DNA of 64,000 bases, taken from positions 62,001 through 126,000 of the forward strand of contig NZ_JMIP02000019.1 of the NCBI RefSeq assembly GCF_000691505.1. Reading direction: 5' to 3'. Position numbers and translations under genes: made by a program. This document shows, piece after piece, positions 35,871-44,355 of this stretch; positions within the stretch are counted from its first letter, which is position 1; every line of letters begins with the position of its first letter. The notes below the pieces were generated by a model. The model had not been told where the DNA came from and ran no database searches. It saw only the letters and a list, made by a program, of their open reading frames with translations. Source of the stretch: Halostagnicola sp. A56. GTDB lineage: Archaea; Halobacteriota; Halobacteria; Halobacteriales; Natrialbaceae.

Positions 35871-37016
35871 TCAGGACTCGAGGACCTGATCGCCGATCGT
35901 GTTCCGAAGCACCTCGCTGGTCCCCTCGTAGATTTCGTTGAGTTTCGCGTCCCGATAGAACCGCTCTGCGGGGAAGTCCTTCGTGTAGCCGTAGCCGCCG
36001 TGGATCTGGATCCCCTCGTTTGCGACCTCTCGAGATACCTCCGAGGCGTAGAGTTTGGCCTGGGCCGCGTGCTTGATGAAGTCCTCGTCTCGAATCTTTC
36101 GATCGGCCGCACGGTGCATGAGCAGCTTCGCGGCCTGTACCTTCGTGTCCATATCGGCCAGTTTGTGTTTGATCGCTTGGAACTCGCCGATGGGCTGGTC
36201 GAACTGCTCGCGCTCGTTCGCGTAGTCGGTCGCTTCCTCGAGGGCCGCTCGAGCGATGCCGACGCCGCGGGCGGCGATGGTGATCCGGCCGCCGTTGAGC
36301 GTCTTCAGCGCCTGCACGAATCCCTCGCCCTCCTCGCCGAGCATTCGATCCGCCGGGACGCGAAGGTCGTCGAACCGGAGTTCGGCGGTCGGACAGCCTT
36401 TGTCGCCGAGTTTCTCTTCCGTTCCTTCCACGACGAAGCCGTCGTCCTCGTCCGGCCGAACGATAAACGACGAGATACCCTTGTTGCCGGCTTCGGGGTC
36501 CGTTTTCGCGAACAGCGTTATCGTGTCCGCGACCGAGCCGTTCGAAATCCAGAGTTTCCCGCCGTCGATGACGTACTCGTCGCCGTCTTTGCGCGCTGTC
36601 GTCGTCATCGACGGAACGTCGCTGCCCGCACCGGCTTCCGACAGCGCGAACGCGCCGATGTCGGACCCTTCGGCGAGCGGTGTGAGATACTCGCTCTTCT
36701 GGTCCTCGGATCCGAACTCGTAGAGCATGTTGCCCGCCAGCGAGGTGTGAGCGGCGACGATCGTTCCCAGTCCGCCCGAGCCCCGGGAGATTTCCTCGAG
36801 GCCGATCGCGTAGGAGTGATAGTCGAGTCCGGCGCCGCCGTACTCCTCGGGGAAGGGCATCCCCAGCAAGCCGAGTTCGGCCATCTCGTCGACGAGGTCC
36901 GCCGGAAACTCGTCGTCGTGGTCGACCTCGCTCGCGACGGGAACGACCTCTTCGTCGACGAACGTAGAAACCATCTCGCGGATCTGTCGTTGTTCGGCCG
37001 AGAGCGTAAAGTCCAT
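35871..37016 (-). CDS. Acyl-CoA dehydrogenase
   Basis: 381 residues from MDFTLSAEQRQIREMVSTF. FAD-dependent ACAD fold: signature GAFALSEAGAGSDVPSM (about 125), KLWISNGSVAD, RITIAARGVGIARAALEEA, and the C-terminal IHGGYGYTKDFPAERFYRDAK with the catalytic Glu expected in EIYEGTSEV. It performs alpha,beta-dehydrogenation of acyl-CoA in fatty-acid or branched-chain catabolism. The 3-hydroxyacyl-CoA dehydrogenase on the same strand about 1.4 kb away fits the same pathway. The upstream open frame to 37073 is not used. Confidence 0.95.
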   Translation of the reverse strand: MDFTLSAEQRQIREMVSTFVDEEVVPVASEVDHDDEFPADLVDEMAELGLLGMPFPEEYGGAGLDYHSYAIGLEEISRGSGGLGTIVAAHTSLAGNMLYEFGSEDQKSEYLTPLAEGSDIGAFALSEAGAGSDVPSMTTTARKDGDEYVIDGGKLWISNGSVADTITLFAKTDPEAGNKGISSFIVRPDEDDGFVVEGTEEKLGDKGCPTAELRFDDLRVPADRMLGEEGEGFVQALKTLNGGRITIAARGVGIARAALEEATDYANEREQFDQPIGEFQAIKHKLADMDTKVQAAKLLMHRAADRKIRDEDFIKHAAQAKLYASEVSREVANEGIQIHGGYGYTKDFPAERFYRDAKLNEIYEGTSEVLRNTIGDQVLES

Positions 37017-37221
37017 ATGCGTGCTAACGGCGGGTCGATCCTTTACAGTTTTTGTAACTGGACTCGAGTTCACTCGCGTGGTCGCGAGCCCGCTGTGGGT
37101 CGGTCAGTCGCCACAACGCGACGGAACTGACGTGCCGAAATCGGGTATCTGTCCCCCGCTGAAGGTCGCAACCGGGACCGCGGTGTTTTTCCGGAAAGCC
37201 CGCTAATAGGGTTGCACGTAG

Positions 37222-38268
37222 ATGACTTCGGGCCAGCGCGAACTGACGACGGACGCCGATTTCGAGTGGTGTTTCGAGGCCGTACACGGGGTCTCACGGA
37301 CGTTCTCGATAACTATCGACCGACTCGAGGAGCCGATGGCCGGACACATCTGTGTCGGCTATCTCCTCTGTCGAATCGCGGACACGATCGAGGACGCGGG
37401 TCACATTCCAGCCGAGACCCAGACGGAACTGCTCGACTCGTACGACCGGTTGCTCGACCCGGAAGACGACCTCGCCGTCGAGCAGTTCATGAACGACGTC
37501 GAGCCGTGGATCCCCGAAGAAACCACCGACGACTGGGAGGTCGTCGCCCAGACGCCGCGGGTCCTCGAAACCTTCGACGCGCTCGAGGACGAGCCGCGCG
37601 AGATCATGCGCGAACCGGTCCGGGAACTCGTCGGCGGGATGGCGATGTTCACGAGCCGGTACGCCGACGAGGGCGGGCTCCGCCTCCAGACCGTCGAGGA
37701 ACTCGAGGAGTACTGCTGGTACGCGGCCGGGACGGTCGGGACGCTCATCACCGGGCTCGTCGCCCGCGGCGTCTCGGCGGATCGAGCCGAGGAGATGCGA
37801 GACAACGCCCGATCGTTCGCCCTACTCTTGCAGCTGGTCAACATCGCGAAAGACGTCGAGACCGATTACCGCGAGGAGAACAACGTCTACCTCCCTGCCG
37901 AGTGGCTCGAGGAGGAAGATGTGCCCGTCGAGGAAGTCACCCACGAGGACAACCACGGCGGCGTCACGAACGTCATCAAACGCGTCACTGGGCGGGCGGA
38001 AACCTACCTGGATGACGCCCACCGCTATCTCGAGATCATCCCCGAACACCACGGCAACAAGCTCTCGGCGTGGGCGATCCCGTACTTGCTCGCGGTCGGC
38101 ACCATGCGCGAACTCCGCGAACGACCCGAAGACGTCGTCCGCGACGGCGACGTGAAGATCTCTCGAGCGGAAGTGTACGAACTCATTAGCCAGTTCGAGG
38201 AGGGCGTCGCACGGGGGAACCTTTCGACCCTTCGCAGCGAGATGGCGGACGGTCCGCTTCACCAGTAG
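37222..38268 (+). CDS. crtB: Phytoene/squalene synthase family
   Basis: 348 residues. The two Asp-rich Mg-binding motifs are present: RIADTIED (about 52-59) and NIAKDVETDYREE (about 208-220), with substrate helix SRTFSITIDRLEEPM near the start and TVGTLITG. The enzyme joins two prenyl diphosphates head to head: GGPP to phytoene for bacterioruberin/retinal, or FPP to squalene. Haloarchaea have both types and I cannot separate them with certainty here; crtB is given because the protein is widely annotated so. Divergent from the acyl-CoA dehydrogenase. Confidence 0.87.
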   Translation: MTSGQRELTTDADFEWCFEAVHGVSRTFSITIDRLEEPMAGHICVGYLLCRIADTIEDAGHIPAETQTELLDSYDRLLDPEDDLAVEQFMNDVEPWIPEETTDDWEVVAQTPRVLETFDALEDEPREIMREPVRELVGGMAMFTSRYADEGGLRLQTVEELEEYCWYAAGTVGTLITGLVARGVSADRAEEMRDNARSFALLLQLVNIAKDVETDYREENNVYLPAEWLEEEDVPVEEVTHEDNHGGVTNVIKRVTGRAETYLDDAHRYLEIIPEHHGNKLSAWAIPYLLAVGTMRELRERPEDVVRDGDVKISRAEVYELISQFEEGVARGNLSTLRSEMADGPLHQ

Positions 38269-38417
38269 TCGGCCCGTGTGCCGGCGGCCCGCCGGTCCCA
38301 TCACCACCAGTCCGTCGATCTAGCCACCAATGGCCTGTCGATTCCATTTTTGACAACCCGCTGATCGCTCCCCTGACCGTTCGTCGATTCAGTCCCTAAC
38401 GGTCGTCTCGAGGACGC

Positions 38418-39272
38418 TTACTCGTACTCGTAAAAGCCCGATCCCGTCTTTTTGCCCAGATCGCCCGCCTCGACCTTGCGCTTGAGGAGATAGGCCGGTC
38501 GATACCGCTCTCCGAGTTCCTCGTGAAGCGTCTCGGTCGCGTGGAGACAGATGTCGAGTCCGATGTGGTCAGCGAGCGCCAGCGGCCCCATCGGGACGTT
38601 CGTCCCAAGTTCCATCCCCGCGTCGATGTCGTCTTTCGTGGCCACGCCCTCGTCGTAGGCGCGGATTCCCTCGTTGATCCAGGGCATCAGGATGCGGTTC
38701 GTGACGAACCCCGGCTTGTCATCGGACTCCCAGGTCGTCTTCCCCAAATCCTCGGCGATTCCGTGGGCCAGTTCGCGAGTCGACTCGCTCGTCTTCTCGC
38801 CGACGACGACCTCGACACCCTCCATGATCGGGACCGGATTCATGAAGTGCAAACCGATCACTCGCTCGGGGTGGGCGAGATCCGACGCGATTGACGTTAT
38901 CGAGAGGGTGCTCGTGTTCGTCGCGAGGACGACCGACGGATCACAGACCGTCTCGAGCTCCTCGAAGATATCCCGCTTGACCGGGAGTTCCTCGAGCGCG
39001 GCCTCGACGACGAGGTCGCAGTCGGCGAGTGCCTCGAGGGCCGTCGTTCCCTCGATTCGCTCGCGGATTGTCGCCGGGGATTCGGCGAGGCCGTCTCTGC
39101 CGGCGAGTCGCTCGAGGCTGTTGTCGATCGAGTCGAAGCCGCGCTCGACGAGTTCGGTGTCGATATCGCGCACGACAACGTCGTAGCCCGCGGTTGCGGC
39201 GACCTGTGCGATTCCACTGCCCATGGTACCCGCGCCGACGACGCCGATTCGGTCGATGCTCTCACGAACCAT
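38418..39272 (-). CDS. 3-hydroxyacyl-CoA dehydrogenase
   Basis: 284 residues from MVRESIDRIGVVGAGTMGSG, whose GAGTMG is the NAD-binding loop. Further landmarks: DLVVEAALEELPVKRDIFEEL, LATNTSTLSI, GLHFMNPVPIM (catalytic His), DKPGFVTNRIL and PMGPLALADHIGLD. It oxidises L-3-hydroxyacyl-CoA to 3-ketoacyl-CoA in beta-oxidation or the 3-hydroxybutyryl-CoA step. Single-domain form without enoyl hydratase fusion. Longer 5' frame to 39413 is antisense to the HhH gene promoter and rejected. Confidence 0.94.
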   Translation of the reverse strand: MVRESIDRIGVVGAGTMGSGIAQVAATAGYDVVVRDIDTELVERGFDSIDNSLERLAGRDGLAESPATIRERIEGTTALEALADCDLVVEAALEELPVKRDIFEELETVCDPSVVLATNTSTLSITSIASDLAHPERVIGLHFMNPVPIMEGVEVVVGEKTSESTRELAHGIAEDLGKTTWESDDKPGFVTNRILMPWINEGIRAYDEGVATKDDIDAGMELGTNVPMGPLALADHIGLDICLHATETLHEELGERYRPAYLLKRKVEAGDLGKKTGSGFYEYE

Positions 39273-39459
39273 ACTTCGACGGTCACGAGAGGTGGTGGTA
39301 AGCCTACCGGTGGTGACGATCCCCACGGCAATTCTGCCGTTCGGCGCCAAACGGGTCCGCCGCGACGATCGTGTTCGACTCCCCGACGACCGCGTCGGAC
39401 TCGACGGGGACAACTTTCAAGACGAGACGCCGAGAGTTACGGATAGACTGGTGTCCCGA

Positions 39460-40010
39460 GTGAGCAACGACGCCGCCGTCGAGCGAACGGACGAGTCGCG
39501 GATCGAGGATCGAATCCGCGACTCGCTCGAGCGGGCCGACATCGACCCGGATCGGGTCGCCGAGAAGGGCTACTCCTTTCGCATGCTGCTCGAGGCCGGC
39601 CTCGAGGAGTCGGACGCCGAGGCCCTCCGCCGGCGGTTTTCGTTGCCGTGGTCGTTCGAAACCGACGGCGACCTCGACAGGCGCTCGACGACGGTTCGAG
39701 GACTCGGCGACGCCGAACGCGAGTGGGTCGTCGCCAGCGCCGACGAGGACTGGCAGGCCTTCGAGAACGTCTCCCCCCCGGACGAGCCAGCGGAGTCGAC
39801 CGACGAACCCGAGCGCCCCTACCCCCACCCGACTCCTCTCGAGCGCGTCACCGGCGTCGGCCCCGACGACGCGGATCGGCTGGCGACAGCGGCATCACCT
39901 CCGCGGAGCGACTCGCGACGATCCGCGCCGCCGAGGTGGCCGAGGTTCTCGAGCTAAACGTCCTGCACGTCAGAACCTGGCGACACAACGCCAGAGAACT
40001 CCTCGAGTAG
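39460..40010 (+). pseudogene. Frameshifted helix-hairpin-helix protein
   Basis: GTG start at 39460 (or 39451). The first frame reads an acidic protein (RIRDSLERADIDPDRVAEKG, GLGDAEREWVVASADEDW) up to GVGPDDADRLA at about 39884, then degenerates. The next frame continues naturally as DSGITSAERLATIRAAEVAE and ends NARELLE at 40010. Restoring one base at gc[g]gac near 39884 joins them into a roughly 183-residue protein with a C-terminal HhH/DNA-binding-like motif. Either a natural frameshift or a sequencing slip. Confidence 0.75.
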
Positions 40011-40173
40011 GTTCCGTAGGTTTCGTCGCGACGACCGATCGTCGCGGGCGCTCGAGCGATCACGTCGGCTATCCGACTCGAACCCGAAGGTCCTTTTCCG
40101 TCGAGTCCGTACGATCGTGTATGTTCGGTCCCGCAAACACACTCGCTCGAGTGACAGTCGCGGAGGGATCGCG

Positions 40174-40749
40174 ATGAAACGCCGAGAGGCGATCGCCGGC
40201 GTCGCCAGTCTCGGGACGCTCGGCAGCGGCGTCGCCCTCTGGCAAACCGGAGTGCCATCGTTCGGAGGCGGGGCCAAGTCCCCGGAGAGCGATTCCGAGG
40301 ACGAAGACGACGGTCCGCCCACAGTCCAGACGATCGACGCTGGAGCGAGCGAGGCCGGGACCCAGGTGCTCCCGCCCGAGGGGACGATTTCGGTGCTCAA
40401 TTTCTTCGTCACCTACTGTGGGTACTGCAAACGACAGATGGGACCGCTCGCGGAAGCCAGAGCGGAGATCGACGACGACGTTCGATTCCTCTCGATAACG
40501 ACCCAGACGATCGGCAAGACACTCGAGAAAGACAGGCTCCGCGAGTGGTGGAAAGACTACGACGGGGCGTGGGATGTCGGCCACGGGTCGACGTACTCGT
40601 TCCGCCAGCAGTACGATGTCATCGGCACGCCGGTAACGCTCGTCATCGACGAAGCGGGCGAGGCCGTCTTGAACAGTGACGCATCGATCGTCGGCTCGGG
40701 CGAAATCATCGACGCCGTCAACGAAGCCAGAGACGGTGATAGCGCGTGA
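40174..40749 (+). CDS. Thioredoxin-like (TlpA-type) membrane-anchored protein
   Basis: 191 residues from MKRREAIAGVASLGTLG: basic start plus hydrophobic stretch (Tat-like RREAIAG, no lipobox Cys), an acidic linker, then the thioredoxin fold with VTYCGYCKRQ (CGYC redox pair at about 91-94), DVRFLSITTQT and the cis-Pro in VIGTPVTLVID. TlpA/ResA-like proteins reduce disulfides or support cytochrome maturation outside the membrane. The next gene is convergent and unrelated. Confidence 0.87.
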   Translation: MKRREAIAGVASLGTLGSGVALWQTGVPSFGGGAKSPESDSEDEDDGPPTVQTIDAGASEAGTQVLPPEGTISVLNFFVTYCGYCKRQMGPLAEARAEIDDDVRFLSITTQTIGKTLEKDRLREWWKDYDGAWDVGHGSTYSFRQQYDVIGTPVTLVIDEAGEAVLNSDASIVGSGEIIDAVNEARDGDSA

Positions 40750-40796
40750 ACCGCCCCGCGTTCGACCCGGCCTGAAACGGTTTTCCCTCGGGCCGC

Positions 40797-41144
40797 TCAC
40801 ACGACGCTCGAGATCATGTAGAGGTTGATACCGATCGCGACCAGCCACGGCAGGGCCAGCCCCGCCGGCACGATCGGTCGGTACTCCGCGGGGAGCAAGG
40901 ATCGACACCCGATGCCGACGGCGACCGCGACCAGTTTCAACCCGACCATGCCCGCTGGACCGTAGCCGTCGATCGCGCCGTGTGCGATCGGGTTCGATTC
41001 GGTGAGTCCGAGGTGGAGTCCGACGAACGTCGTCACGACATCTCCGATCAGGGCCGCGCCAACGGCAACCCACAGTAGCCCCTCGAGTTCGATCGGCGAC
41101 GCTTCCGCGTCGGCCGCTCTCGCGAACCCGGCATCGGAACGCAT
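40797..41144 (-). CDS. DUF5658-like membrane protein
   Basis: 115 residues with four hydrophobic helices (about 23-45, 60-80, 84-95, 97-113). Motifs GDVVTTFVGLHLGLTESNPI and LPWLVAIGINLYMI match the DUF5658 group of small archaeal/bacterial membrane proteins. Acidic residues inside the helices (Asp in GDVVTT, Glu in TESNP) hint at transport or a membrane active site, but no role is known. Confidence 0.75.
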   Translation of the reverse strand: MRSDAGFARAADAEASPIELEGLLWVAVGAALIGDVVTTFVGLHLGLTESNPIAHGAIDGYGPAGMVGLKLVAVAVGIGCRSLLPAEYRPIVPAGLALPWLVAIGINLYMISSVV

Positions 41145-41557
41145 AGGCCCCTGACCGGAGTCGAACCGGCTGGCGTCGGTGACCGTCCACCGGCGGTGGA
41201 CCGTCTCTACCCTCCCACGGTGTCACGGAGCGGCCGTTCGAACGCCCGCTCTACCGATCGACGTATTGTTATGAGACCCATAGCCCGCGATCCGCGGCGA
41301 GGATGGTTCACGGTTCTTCGTTGGGTCGCAGAAAGCAGCGCTTACCACCCGTCGAAGCGTACGCCCGTCGACACGGATCGCTCTCAGCGCGAATTCACAG
41401 CGCGAGAATTCAGCGAGTTTCGAGGCCGTTCTCCCCCGCCCACTGGATCGAACGCCGAACCCACGTCCCCAGTCTACAGCGCTCGGATGTCATCCGAACC
41501 ATCAGGATAATTCATCGCGGACAGCGTTTTTACCGTGCGGTTCTCAGTGCATTCACC
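41145..41557. other. Intergenic, no gene
   Basis: 413 bp with no supported gene. The sequence gccggttcgactccggt (minus strand, about 41157-41173) looks like a tRNA T-arm, but no matching acceptor or anticodon arm exists nearby. A TATA-like gtttttaccg near 41526-41535 probably serves the zinc-ribbon gene at 41558. Confidence 0.45.
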
Positions 41558-41752
41558 ATGAGTCACCGCCCTCTCACCCCCGACGAGGACCCGCCGAAGA
41601 AAGGCGTCCTCTTCTGTCCCGACTGCGGACACGAAAGCCACATAACGGGCGATTGGATCGTCCGCGAACGGCCCACTCGAGACATCTACGAGTGTCCGGC
41701 GTGTTCGACGACCATTCTGCGTCGCCGCCGTTTCGTTTCGCTGTCCTGTTGA
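41558..41752 (+). CDS. Zinc-ribbon mini-protein, 64 aa
   Basis: MSHRPLTPDEDPPKKGVLFC then PDCGHESH and, after about 28 residues, YECPACSTTILRRRR: two CxxC knuckles (CPDC, CPAC) form a zinc ribbon. The basic RRRRF end could contact nucleic acid. Short zinc-ribbon proteins like this are conserved in haloarchaea (DUF8106-like, from memory). Function unknown. Confidence 0.72.
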   Translation: MSHRPLTPDEDPPKKGVLFCPDCGHESHITGDWIVRERPTRDIYECPACSTTILRRRRFVSLSC

Positions 41753-41819
41753 CTGCTCTTTCGTTCCGTTGAATTTCGTCGCCTCGGTTCGCCGGATTGG
41801 CGACCATCGCCGCCGTCGC

Positions 41820-42048
41820 TCACAGAATCGTGCCGTGTTTCTTGCTCGGGAGGGATTTCTCGACAGTGATAGCCGGTGTGCTTGGATTTGCCTTCTTCGC
41901 TTGGTTCCAAATCGCTAACGAAACAACAGGTTTCTTCTAACTGAAAGCTATCCACCGTCGTCTCGAGGAAGTCGCTGATGGTCGGTGAATTCGATTCCAT
42001 AATGTTGGTGGAGAAGTCGTCAAGGGTTGCGCACGATACTTTAGACAT
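41820..42048 (-). pseudogene. Frameshifted small gene of the accessory island
   Basis: Starts MSKVSCATLDDFSTNIMESN within the last 8 bases of the upstream gene. The starting frame turns Arg/Ser-rich and antisense to the zinc-ribbon gene, while the next frame picks up at KKPVVSLAIWNQAKKANPST and ends naturally EKSLPSKKHGTIL-stop at 41820. Removing one A at about 41938 joins them as a 75-residue protein. The join is an inference from the sharp change in protein-likeness. Function unknown. Confidence 0.5.
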
Positions 42049-42430
42049 TGGGATCACCCTCTGAAAGCGCTTCTTGTGCTTGATCGAGCGCTCCGCGTGC
42101 CGCGTCTGAATCGCCACGTTCGAAGGCTTCTTCGATCTGATCGAGTTCAGCCTGTACATCGGCGAGCCGTGTCTCGAGATTACGAACGTCCTCGGAGAGC
42201 GCCCCACATGCGTCATCGGTGACCATCTCGTACACCTCGGTGAAATCCTCTCGGAGGACGTCAATATCATCGCTGAACTGCTTTCTGACCCGGTTTCGGA
42301 CAAGTGACTGTACCTTGTACCGATAGTTGCTCGTGACATCAGCATCTCCTGCGATAATCTCGCGTTCGCGCTCAGTCATGAGCGCGCGTCCTTCTTCGGC
42401 CATTAGCTGAGCCGTTTGTGTCGCTGCCAT
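42041..42430 (-). CDS. Coiled-coil protein of the accessory island
   Basis: 129 residues, almost all helical and charged: MAATQTAQLMAEEGRALMTE, EREREIIAGDADVTSNYRYK, then a heptad-rich acidic tail (LETRLADVQAELDQIEEAFE). No enzyme motif. Such proteins recur in haloarchaeal plasmids and integrated elements (from memory). It is divergent from the mini-gene operon, sharing the AT-rich control region 42431-42560, and overlaps the following minus-strand gene by 8 bp. Confidence 0.7.
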   Translation of the reverse strand: MAATQTAQLMAEEGRALMTEREREIIAGDADVTSNYRYKVQSLVRNRVRKQFSDDIDVLREDFTEVYEMVTDDACGALSEDVRNLETRLADVQAELDQIEEAFERGDSDAARGALDQAQEALSEGDPNV

Positions 42431-42508
42431 AAATTACTACATGTCGTAAGTCCTACCGAGAGCACTAAACTATACTGCTATCCGTATATCCTATATCCTG
42501 TGTATACG

Positions 42509-42516
42509 ATATAAAG
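42509..42516 (+). promoter_or_regulatory. TATA box of the mini-gene operon
   Basis: atataaag in a very AT-rich stretch (42470-42530). A start about 26 bp downstream, near 42540, would include the folded element at 42558-42623 in the 5' untranslated leader. Other TATA-like sequences in the same stretch (ctatatcc, gtatac) may serve the divergent gene. Confidence 0.55.
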
Positions 42517-42557
42517 TAAGAATTAATAGGGTGGCTGATAGACTATTGAGTATAGAT

Positions 42558-42623
42558 CAGGGGTCGCCGGGAAAATCCTGGCCGCGTGTTGTAGCACGCG
42601 ACCCTGGTCTTAGCTCAAGACCA
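42558..42623 (+). ncRNA. Highly folded leader RNA of the mini-gene operon
   Basis: Three perfect or near-perfect hairpins are packed with almost no linker: gccggga-aaa-tcctggc (42566-42582, one G-U), cgcgtg-ttgtag-cacgcg (42583-42600) and tggtctt-agctc-aagacca (42605-42623). The first two are enclosed by caggg(g)t/accctg (42558-42564/42601-42606, one bulge), making a three-way junction; the third hairpin competes for the last bases of the closing stem. The operon's ggagg ribosome site is 45 bp further down. Could be a riboswitch-like or protein-bound leader. Confidence 0.6.
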
Positions 42624-42681
42624 ATGATCGATACAACGCGAATCCACGAAACGGTTTCGACCGCAACGGAGGACAACTAAC

Positions 42682-43107
42682 ATGGCCCGAATCCAACACA
42701 TCGAACCAACGCCGACCAACGTTCCCGAGTCGGCGACGGTCCAGTGGGATTGGAGCGGCCCGCAGTGGGCCAGCGAGGGCACGTACGACGATGTCGACTA
42801 CCCAGAGCCAGCTGTCGACGAGCGCGTGTTCTTCACAATCGCTGTCCAGGTCGGCCGGAAGCGCAACATCAAAGCGTGCGTCGACGTTCTCGCCGTGACG
42901 GCTGACCTCGAGTACGCGATCGAGGTGCGACTGCCAGCGACGCTTGACGCGGGCTACCAGGTGTATGTCCGAGATCGCGACGGCGTTCCGGCCAACTTCG
43001 TTCGTGAGCACGCTGCGGGCTCGATGATTCCTGAGGAGCGCCACGAGCAGTATGGACGGATACTCGAGAAGGCACACGGGATCGCCTCGGGGGTGTCCGA
43101 CCGATGA
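42682..43107 (+). CDS. Mini-gene operon ORF 1, unknown
   Basis: 141 residues, MARIQHIEPTPTNVPESATV, preceded by ggagg at 42669-42673 (a clear Shine-Dalgarno, rare in this window). Beta-rich core with VFFTIAVQVGRKRNIKACVD and a helical end (RHEQYGRILEKAHGIA). No known motif. First gene of six that overlap head to tail. Confidence 0.72.
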   Translation: MARIQHIEPTPTNVPESATVQWDWSGPQWASEGTYDDVDYPEPAVDERVFFTIAVQVGRKRNIKACVDVLAVTADLEYAIEVRLPATLDAGYQVYVRDRDGVPANFVREHAAGSMIPEERHEQYGRILEKAHGIASGVSDR

Positions 43108-43532
43108 TGCCCGACGCACCGTCCTTCGACGACTACGAGCAGGGGATGGAAGCGGTGTGCGAGCGCGCCGAGGCACTCGAAACGACCACTGACCGGCGCC
43201 TGCACGAGCACGCGGTTGCGGAGTCGGTCGCCGGGCCCGGATCTGAGTCCGGTGGAATTCTGGTGGCCGACGGCGGCCAGACGATGCGTCGAACGCCCGG
43301 TGTGAACTACGAGCCAGATAGCAGGACAGACGTCGAGGACTTCGTGGCCGACTACGGCTACGACGCGATCGACGCTGGCGTCCATCCAAAACAGGTTGCG
43401 GCTGCGATTCGAGTGGTCGCGGACGAACTCGAGGTACACGCACACGAACGCGAGCGGACCCGTGACGAGCCGACGCGCTCCGAACCTGCAGACTTCGGCG
43501 GCGGTGAATCAACCGGGGTGGAAGACCTATAA
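43104..43532 (+). CDS. Mini-gene operon ORF 2, unknown
   Basis: 142 residues, start overlaps the preceding stop by 4 bp (ATGA). Acidic; helical N-terminus (YEQGMEAVCERAEALETTTD), a middle TRTDVEDFVADYGYDAIDAG-like helix and disordered acidic end. Pattern VHPKQVAAAIRVVADELEVH suggests a small helical domain. No enzymatic motif. Family not recognised. Confidence 0.7.
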   Translation: MMPDAPSFDDYEQGMEAVCERAEALETTTDRRLHEHAVAESVAGPGSESGGILVADGGQTMRRTPGVNYEPDSRTDVEDFVADYGYDAIDAGVHPKQVAAAIRVVADELEVHAHERERTRDEPTRSEPADFGGGESTGVEDL

Positions 43533-43885
43533 TGGCGGTCGCACAGTCAGCTGACCTCGAGGTCCTCGATGATCGCGACGGCCGCGCGCTCACGACGCCT
43601 ATGACTGTGATCGAAGACGCTGGGATCGTTCGCGGCGCCGACGGGGTGTTCGAAGTCACGAGCGCAAGCGGGCGCGAGTACATCGTCGATATCGACGCCC
43701 CGGCAGACGCCCGATGCAGCTGTGACGATCAAAAATACCGACGCCCAGACGGCGGTTGCAAGCACATTTGTCGAGTTCTGTTCGCCATCGGGGCGAAGCC
43801 GATCCCATCGTGGGTCGATCGCGACGACGTCGACGACCAGCTGGGCGCGCACGTTGCCTCCGGAAACCCGGTGTGGTCCGAATGA
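43532..43885 (+). CDS. SWIM-type zinc-finger protein
   Basis: 117 residues. The zinc motif is ADARCSCDDQKYRRPDGGCK followed by HICR, i.e. CxC-(12)-CxH, the SWIM pattern. Preceded by beta-strands (GVFEVTSASGREYIVDID). SWIM domains bind DNA or proteins and occur in transposase-, helicase- and recombination-associated proteins; stand-alone forms are common in haloarchaeal mobile DNA. TAATG overlap with ORF 2. Confidence 0.8.
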   Translation: MAVAQSADLEVLDDRDGRALTTPMTVIEDAGIVRGADGVFEVTSASGREYIVDIDAPADARCSCDDQKYRRPDGGCKHICRVLFAIGAKPIPSWVDRDDVDDQLGAHVASGNPVWSE

Positions 43886-44019
43886 GCGAGTACTCGGTCT
43901 GGAAGGTCAGCGACGACGGGTTCACGACCTTTACGGAGGATCCGCTGTTCGCAGAATGGTGCGAGCTCCGCGGCTGGATGGTCTCGATCGTCTCCTACGA
44001 GGTCGATCGGGATGGGTGA
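43882..44019 (+). CDS. Mini-gene operon ORF 4, 45 aa
   Basis: ATGA overlap with the SWIM gene. MSEYSVWKVSDDGFTTFTED then PLFAEWCELRGWMVSIVSYE. Aromatic-rich small beta/alpha peptide; no motif recognised. The exact overlap at both ends is the main evidence that it is translated. Confidence 0.65.
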   Translation: MSEYSVWKVSDDGFTTFTEDPLFAEWCELRGWMVSIVSYEVDRDG

Positions 44020-44155
44020 AGAACTGACTGGCGAGGACTGCAATAAGTGCAACACGGCACTGATCCGAACCAGCGCCGACGACGTCGCCAACCCCTACAG
44101 CAATCCGGTCGTGACGTGTCCGAACTGTCCGCGAGAGATTCGGGTGGAACGATGA
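44012..44155 (+). CDS. Mini-gene operon ORF 5, zinc ribbon, 47 aa
   Basis: Overlaps ORF 4 by 8 bp. Two CxxC pairs, GEDCNKCNTALI and VTCPNCPREI, about 23 residues apart, form a typical zinc ribbon. Likely nucleic-acid or protein binding. Role unknown. Confidence 0.68.
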   Translation: MGEELTGEDCNKCNTALIRTSADDVANPYSNPVVTCPNCPREIRVER

Positions 44156-44355
44156 GTTCGCGATCTCCGTTCACAATCGAGTGGACGCCGCCGAATGCCC
44201 GCCGCCGGAAGTTCGTCTTCGAGCCACGCCCGACCGGCGGGTACGATCGTGAGGAGTTTGAAGAACAGGACGACGGATGGCGGTTCGTCGGGTCGGAGAT
44301 CGTCTCGAACGTGAGCCTCGAGACGCCCAGCGAGATCGTGCTGGATACGTCGTAG
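44152..44355 (+). CDS. Mini-gene operon ORF 6, 67 aa
   Basis: ATGA overlap with ORF 5. MSSRSPFTIEWTPPNARRRK then FVFEPRPTGGYDREEFEEQD; ends EIVLDTS. Basic N-terminal third, acidic remainder, beta-rich. No motif recognised. Last gene of the overlapping set; the following 400 bp are AT-rich and non-coding. Confidence 0.66.
   Translation: MSSRSPFTIEWTPPNARRRKFVFEPRPTGGYDREEFEEQDDGWRFVGSEIVSNVSLETPSEIVLDTS

Noticed and set aside
41145-41175. Possible tRNA 3' half (gccggttcgactccggt on the minus strand)
   Set aside because: No complementary acceptor, D-arm or anticodon arm at suitable distance.
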